Shown: positions 6,081-9,755 of the stretch, piece after piece
How positions within the stretch are numbered: position 1 is the stretch's first letter
How the letters are laid out: each line of letters begins with the position of its first letter
From: Deltaproteobacteria bacterium
Lineage (GTDB): Bacteria; Desulfobacterota_D; UBA1144; Nemesobacterales; N074bin48
Length of the DNA: 9,755 bases
Direction of reading: 5' to 3'
Assembly: GCA_004356685.1 (NCBI GenBank)
Contig: SMWS01000024.1
Span: 1 to 9,755, forward strand
The notes under the pieces: model-generated
What the model was told of the DNA's origin: nothing
Database searches by the model: none
The model's input: the letters and a program-made list of their open reading frames with translations, nothing else
Translations under genes and position numbers: made by a program

Positions 6081-8202
6081 ATAAAGTAAAAAAGAATGTG
6101 GCTCCTTTTCCAGCAGCACCTTTTGCCCATATTTTTCCTCCGTGGCGAGTAATTATTCTCTGAACCGTGGCAAGGCCAATGCCGCTACCTCTAAACTCCG
6201 GTTCTGAATGAAGTCTCTGAAAAGGGCCGAATAATTTATCAGAATATTTCATGTTAAATCCTGCGCCATTATCTTTAACAAAATAGATAAGATTATCAAA
6301 TTCTTGTTTAACACCAAATTCTATAATTGCACTGGATTTTCTAGACGTAAATTTCCAGGCATTTCCTAACAGGTTTTCGACTACTATATCAAGCAGCTTG
6401 GGGTCGCCTTTCACTATAACATCATTTTCAATATTAAAGGAAACTCTACGTTTGGAATCTGATGTTAAAAGCTCACCGGCATGGAATTTAACTAATTTAG
6501 AAAGATTGACTTCTATAAATTTCATTTCACTTCTCGTAAGTCTTGATAAGTTAAGTAAATCATCAATTAGTTCTGACATTCTTTGAGAAGCTGTTCTTAT
6601 TCGCACCAAGTAGTCTTTTCCCTTTTCGTCCAATATTTCTTGGTAATCCTCTAAAATTGCCTGGCTAAATCCATCCATGGCACGAAGAGGGGACCTGAGG
6701 TCGTGGGATACAGAATAGCTAAAAGCTTCGAGTTCATTGTTTGCAGCTCTCAGCTGAATTGTTCTTTCGGCTACCCTTTTTTCTAGATCAGTGTTAAGTC
6801 TAAGTATTTCCTGTTCATCCTGTTTACGTTTGGTAATATCTTCTACTACACCCATAACCCCATCAACTTTCCCGTTGGGATCTTTGAGTGGAACTACGGA
6901 TGTTAACAAATGTAATTTTGCACTGCTTGTTGAAGTCTCATAAAGACTTTCATGACGCGCTGTTTTCCCTTTTAATGCATCTTCTACTATGGGAAGAAAA
7001 GTCTTATCATTAAGTTTATGCATATTGAGACCGATTATTTTTTCATATGAAGATTGATATATGTTAACCATAGCATTGTTGCATTGAGTGATGGTCATGT
7101 CCTTGTCAAAAATACATATTCCTATTGGAGACTGGTCAAATAAGGTTCGATAACGTTCCTCGGATTGTCTTAACTCATCAGCTTTATTTGCATTACGTAT
7201 GGCCACTTCTATTTGTTGAGTAACTATTTTTAACAAATTTAGTTGCTCTTGATCAAATGAATTTTTGTTAAAAGAATGAGTATTTATTGTTCCGACAGGC
7301 TTTCCTTCATAGTTGATTGGCATTGACACATAGCTTTTTGTTCCAAGCCGTATTCCTGCAGGACCAATGTATTTATCTTTTTCAACGTCAGCACAATAAA
7401 GTACTTTGTTATCTATAAGTGTTTTCCATGTAAAGCCATTTGGGTAGCGTATTTCCCCTGCTCTACTGATAAAGTTTTCTGTCAGCCCTGCGTGTGCTTT
7501 TAATATAGCTAGTTTCTCTTCTACCATATATATTCCAACAGCATCAACCCCATCCATGTTTTTTAATATAGATTTTGCCGAGCTTTGAAGAACTTCAGAA
7601 AGGTCAATAGAGGAATGAACACTTTTAGTTACAGAGCTAATAATCGTTTCAAAACGATTTTTTCTTATTAAATCATGCTCCGCCTTTTTCGCTTCTGTGG
7701 TATTTCTTATTATGGTAATAATTTGATTATCTGTAAGTGGTAATAGTCTTGCTTCATAGAAATTTTCATTATTATTTTTTTTTAACGAATAATTTATAGA
7801 TGTAATTGATTTTGTTTTAAACACTCTTTTTACAGCTTTTTGGAACTTAATTCCTAAAGACTTGATTGGTATATTTTGAATTTTTTTACCAATAAGTTTA
7901 TCAACTGGAAGATATAGATCTGATTCTTTGCCACCTTTAGAATCGATAATTACTCCTTCTTTATCAATCCAAATAAATAGATCAGGTGATGTGTTAAAAA
8001 CTGCTCTCATATCAGCATTTGCCTGTAAAAGTTCCTGTGAACTTAAATCCAGAGAGCGTTCAAGCATAGTTCTATCGGAATCAAATTCATTATATGAATA
8101 ATCCACTGATTTTATAAAGTCTTTTACATCTTCACTTAAGGTTTCTATGTCATTGAAATGACGCCTAGTTTGTTTTTTAAGTAGGCTGTGATAGTTTTCC
8201 AT
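6079..8202 (-). CDS. PAS-GAF-PAS sensor histidine kinase
   Basis: A 707-residue cytoplasmic kinase without membrane helices. In order: a short charged helical N-terminus (1-58), a first PAS domain (about 60-170, 'VFNTSPDLFIWIDKEGVI'), a GAF domain (about 183-340, containing 'YPNGFTWKTLIDNKVLYCADV' and 'SMPINYEGKPVGTIN'), and a second PAS domain (about 346-458, 'YRTLFDQSPIGICIFDKD' to 'VVEDITKRK'). A coiled coil (459-490) leads to HisKA with phospho-acceptor His500 in 'FSYSVSHDLRSPLRAM'. The ATPase domain has the N-box 'VVENLLGNAWKFTS' (607-620), 'VKDNGAGFN' (642-650), 'LFGPFQRLH' (657-665) and 'GSGIGLATV' (672-680). All catalytic motifs are intact. The catalytic part resembles kinases paired with Rcp1-type regulators, matching the next gene. 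PAS and GAF domains bind small ligands or cofactors; the ligand cannot be read here. The ATG directly abuts the FIST gene's TAA (TAAATG), so the genes are coupled. Confidence 0.95.
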   Translation of the reverse strand: MENYHSLLKKQTRRHFNDIETLSEDVKDFIKSVDYSYNEFDSDRTMLERSLDLSSQELLQANADMRAVFNTSPDLFIWIDKEGVIIDSKGGKESDLYLPVDKLIGKKIQNIPIKSLGIKFQKAVKRVFKTKSITSINYSLKKNNNENFYEARLLPLTDNQIITIIRNTTEAKKAEHDLIRKNRFETIISSVTKSVHSSIDLSEVLQSSAKSILKNMDGVDAVGIYMVEEKLAILKAHAGLTENFISRAGEIRYPNGFTWKTLIDNKVLYCADVEKDKYIGPAGIRLGTKSYVSMPINYEGKPVGTINTHSFNKNSFDQEQLNLLKIVTQQIEVAIRNANKADELRQSEERYRTLFDQSPIGICIFDKDMTITQCNNAMVNIYQSSYEKIIGLNMHKLNDKTFLPIVEDALKGKTARHESLYETSTSSAKLHLLTSVVPLKDPNGKVDGVMGVVEDITKRKQDEQEILRLNTDLEKRVAERTIQLRAANNELEAFSYSVSHDLRSPLRAMDGFSQAILEDYQEILDEKGKDYLVRIRTASQRMSELIDDLLNLSRLTRSEMKFIEVNLSKLVKFHAGELLTSDSKRRVSFNIENDVIVKGDPKLLDIVVENLLGNAWKFTSRKSSAIIEFGVKQEFDNLIYFVKDNGAGFNMKYSDKLFGPFQRLHSEPEFRGSGIGLATVQRIITRHGGKIWAKGAAGKGATFFFTL

Positions 8203-9432
8203 TTATATTTTCTCAGATAAGGTTGTAATAGTCATAGTTTGATTATGCAATTCACATTTGGCGTCTAGTGTGAATGGAGAGATTTCTCCATAAGAATAGA
8301 ATCCGGTAAAAACAGCTTCATTTCCTAAAATATCCCTTACAGCTTCAACTTCTTCATCAATCCTCTGTTTCAATACCATTTTTCTTCCTACACAGCTAAT
8401 TAAAATAGCCAGATCAGGCGGCTCTGAGCCGATAGATTCATATGATGTTTTGGCAGCACCTGAAGCGCCGTCTATAAGTCTATTAAAGTTTGCTTTCATG
8501 AGCCTTGCATAAGAACCTTCAGGCACATCCCCAGCAAATGTCATGCTCTGATTTTTTTCATCCACAGAAAGTATTGTTCTTACAACACCTTTCTCATCTT
8601 CGGTTTCTCTTATGCTTAGAGGAAAAAGGAGCCCAGTTGCAGGAAGTCCTTTTGCGTGTTCTCCCAGATATTTTTTATATAGCTGCAGTGCGGATTTATT
8701 ATCTAATTCATAAAGTACATTTTCTTTAGATCTAGTAATTAATCTTTCAGGACCAAAAGGATCCCACCCACCCATGGATGCATAACCAACTCTAAGTCTA
8801 GTACTGTATAAACCAATAGCTGCTATCGAATTTTCTTCAACAACATTATTCCACAATATGCATGTTTTTTTAAAGTTTTCGCCGTCTCCTGATAGTCCTC
8901 CTGTAACAGTAATATGTTCAGGCAGACTATCTGTAAGTCCTCTAACCAGTTCACTCCCATTTATATTTATTCCCTCTGAAACTACAAAAATATGTACAAG
9001 GCCTTTTTTATTTAGAGATTTTGATAAGTATTTACCTGCTTTATAACTTTCTCCTGCATCTTTTATCTTGATCCTTACACTTTCGACATCAGTATTTTCA
9101 AAATGAATAGCTGTAGTTGTCAAAGAGTCGTCAATTACTCTGTCCTCAATGATCTCACCAGCTGTAGAGCAGCCTAAAATTTGAGAATCAGGATATGCTT
9201 TTTTGATAATGTTTAAATGGTTGTTATTGCTAATATTGGATGAACTTCCAAAAACTAAAACTAGCTGTGGTGAATCGACTAAATTCCCCGGAGTTTTTGG
9301 ATACCATCCTTGTTTATCAGTCCATATTGTTTGTTCAATTTTCATATCAACTAAAATTATATTTATTTTAGTATAATATATCAAATAATATATTACTGAA
9401 TTGAACATTTTTTTGTTTTTATCCTTGTGCAT
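8203..9432 (-). CDS. FIST-domain sensory protein (FIST_N plus FIST_C)
   Basis: A protein of up to 409 residues carrying a FIST_N domain (about 52-245) and a FIST_C domain (about 246-390). Typical segments are 'ILGCSTAGEI' (85-94), 'VTGGLSGDG' (176-184), 'LISCVGRK' (344-351) and 'FTGFYSYGEISP' (375-386). FIST domains are regarded as intracellular sensors, proposed to bind small molecules such as amino acids; the ligand is unknown here. Its position as first gene of a kinase operon, stop touching the kinase ATG, suggests it feeds a signal to that kinase. Two starts are plausible. ATG 9432 has a good SD (AAGGAAG, 7 nt) and adds a basic, then Tyr/Ile-rich stretch that might anchor to the membrane. 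ATG 9345 (residue 30, 'MKIEQTIWTDKQGW') matches where FIST proteins usually begin but lacks an SD. I report the longer form; the start is uncertain. Confidence 0.88.
   Translation of the reverse strand: MHKDKNKKMFNSVIYYLIYYTKINIILVDMKIEQTIWTDKQGWYPKTPGNLVDSPQLVLVFGSSSNISNNNHLNIIKKAYPDSQILGCSTAGEIIEDRVIDDSLTTTAIHFENTDVESVRIKIKDAGESYKAGKYLSKSLNKKGLVHIFVVSEGININGSELVRGLTDSLPEHITVTGGLSGDGENFKKTCILWNNVVEENSIAAIGLYSTRLRVGYASMGGWDPFGPERLITRSKENVLYELDNKSALQLYKKYLGEHAKGLPATGLLFPLSIRETEDEKGVVRTILSVDEKNQSMTFAGDVPEGSYARLMKANFNRLIDGASGAAKTSYESIGSEPPDLAILISCVGRKMVLKQRIDEEVEAVRDILGNEAVFTGFYSYGEISPFTLDAKCELHNQTMTITTLSEKI
9351..9371. repeat. Inverted repeat, 7-bp arms, near the FIST gene start
   Basis: CTAAAAT (9351-9357) and ATTTTAG (9365-9371) are exact reverse complements separated by 7 nt. 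They lie 5 nt upstream of the alternative FIST start at 9345. If that start is used, this would be a candidate operator or 5'-leader hairpin. If the start at 9432 is used, it is coding sequence. AT-rich composition raises the chance of coincidence. Confidence 0.3.
9374..9395. repeat. Inverted repeat, 8-bp arms, near the FIST gene start
   Basis: TAATATAT (9374-9381) and ATATATTA (9388-9395) are exact reverse complements around a 6-nt spacer. The repeat sits 2 nt from the 9351-9371 repeat, so two dyads are stacked within 45 bp. Both lie in the only part of the FIST frame with no recognisable domain. Confidence 0.3.
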
Positions 9433-9439
9433 GTTTAAT

Positions 9440-9446
9440 CTTCCTT
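9440..9446 (-). promoter_or_regulatory. Shine-Dalgarno site for the longer FIST start
   Basis: AAGGAAG on the - strand lies 7 nt before ATG 9432. It is the main evidence for the longer form of the FIST protein. No comparable site precedes ATG 9345. Confidence 0.5.
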
Positions 9447-9543
9447 ACTGTTATTTTGTTTTTCCGAGTATGATTTGTATTATTTTGCAGCCGTATTTTA
9501 TTTTAATAACTAGCTGTTTAATTCTTAATTAAGTTAAAAAAGA

Positions 9544-9555
9544 TTGTTTAAACAA
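9544..9555. repeat. Perfect 12-bp palindrome just upstream of the glycosyltransferase
   Basis: TTGTTTAAACAA is perfectly self-complementary and ends 8 nt before ATG 9564. A shorter palindrome, CTTAATTAAG, lies at 9524-9533. Both are in the 131-bp divergent intergenic region between the FIST operon and the glycosyltransferase. Either could be a repressor or activator site, but low-complexity AT sequence makes palindromes cheap, and no promoter is clear around them. Confidence 0.3.
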
Positions 9556-9563
9556 ATAATGAT

Positions 9564-9755
9564 ATGTGTGAAAAAATTCTTGTAATAATTCCTGCTTTTA
9601 ACGAAGAAGATTCGATTGGAAAAGTTTTAAGAGATATTCCAAAAGATTTAATTAGTGAAGTTGTAGTAGTAAATAATAACTCAACTGATGAGACTGAAAA
9701 AATCGCAACTGATTTGGGGGCTACTGTTTTAAGAGAAGAAAAAAAGGGGTATGGA
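9564..9755 (+). CDS. Family 2 glycosyltransferase, N-terminal 64 residues (3' end outside window)
   Basis: The open frame runs off the right edge. It starts 'MCEKILVIIPAFNEEDSIGK', the classic first strand and loop of a GT-A fold family 2 glycosyltransferase (PAFNEE motif), followed by 'SEVVVVNNNSTDETEKIA' and 'GATVLREEKKGYG'. Asp/Asn residues in the second strand loop normally bind the nucleotide-sugar. The pattern is closest to dolichyl-phosphate-mannose-synthase-like enzymes that transfer a sugar from an NDP-sugar to a polyprenyl phosphate or related acceptor. The DxD metal site would lie beyond the window. It is transcribed divergently from the FIST operon. There is no clear SD; the start is chosen because the fold begins immediately. 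Substrate cannot be told from the fragment. Confidence 0.88.
   Translation, partial: MCEKILVIIPAFNEEDSIGKVLRDIPKDLISEVVVVNNNSTDETEKIATDLGATVLREEKKGYG

Noticed and set aside
6063..6119. 19-residue N-terminal extension of the receiver gene from GTG 6119
   Set aside because: It overlaps the conserved kinase C-terminus, has no SD of its own, and lies before the normal receiver start at ATG 6062, which does have an SD.

Overview
The window is AT-rich, bacterial and densely coded. Several genes have clear Shine-Dalgarno (SD) sequences (AGGAG, GAGGAG, GGAGG, AAGGAAG). The taxon cannot be fixed from the sequence. The multi-domain sensor kinases, Rcp1-like regulator, FIST protein and Fe-S polyferredoxin fusion would suit an environmental Gram-negative-type lineage, for example the FCB group or Deferribacteres/Nitrospirae-like bacteria. 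This is a low-confidence inference. No tRNA, rRNA, CRISPR array, insertion sequence or phage gene was seen.

Left half, + strand (1-4072). The window opens on the last residues of a membrane protein. A small STAS-domain protein and an ECF-type RNA polymerase sigma factor follow at close spacing. Next is an exported thioredoxin-fold protein whose active site reads C-x-x-S instead of C-x-x-C. The last gene is a 795-residue fusion of an FAD/NAD(P)H oxidoreductase with a NapH-type membrane polyferredoxin. The glycine-rich 'GLYIVGD' motif that normally closes the FAD domain sits at the N-terminus of this protein, so its flavin domain looks circularly permuted. Together the genes look like a sigma/STAS regulatory pair next to an envelope redox module, although their functional connection is inferred only from proximity.

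Right half, - strand (4069-9432). Four signalling genes run as a tightly packed operon read right to left: a FIST-domain sensor protein, a PAS-GAF-PAS histidine kinase, a stand-alone Rcp1-like receiver, and a REC-PAS-HisKA_2 kinase. Junctions are 0, 16 and 8 nt, with a stop codon touching or lying inside the next gene's translation signals. None of the four carries a DNA-binding or enzymatic output domain, so the target of the phosphorelay lies elsewhere. The operon meets the redox gene tail to tail, with the two stop codons sharing the tetranucleotide TTAA.

Right edge. A divergent intergenic region with palindromes separates the signalling operon from the start of a family 2 glycosyltransferase that runs off the window.

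Most notable points: the permuted flavoprotein-NapH fusion; the C-x-x-S thioredoxin-like protein beside it; a sigma factor whose only in-frame start is a GTG without an SD while a well-placed SD serves an overlapping 15-codon reading frame; and an output-less FIST/two-kinase relay.
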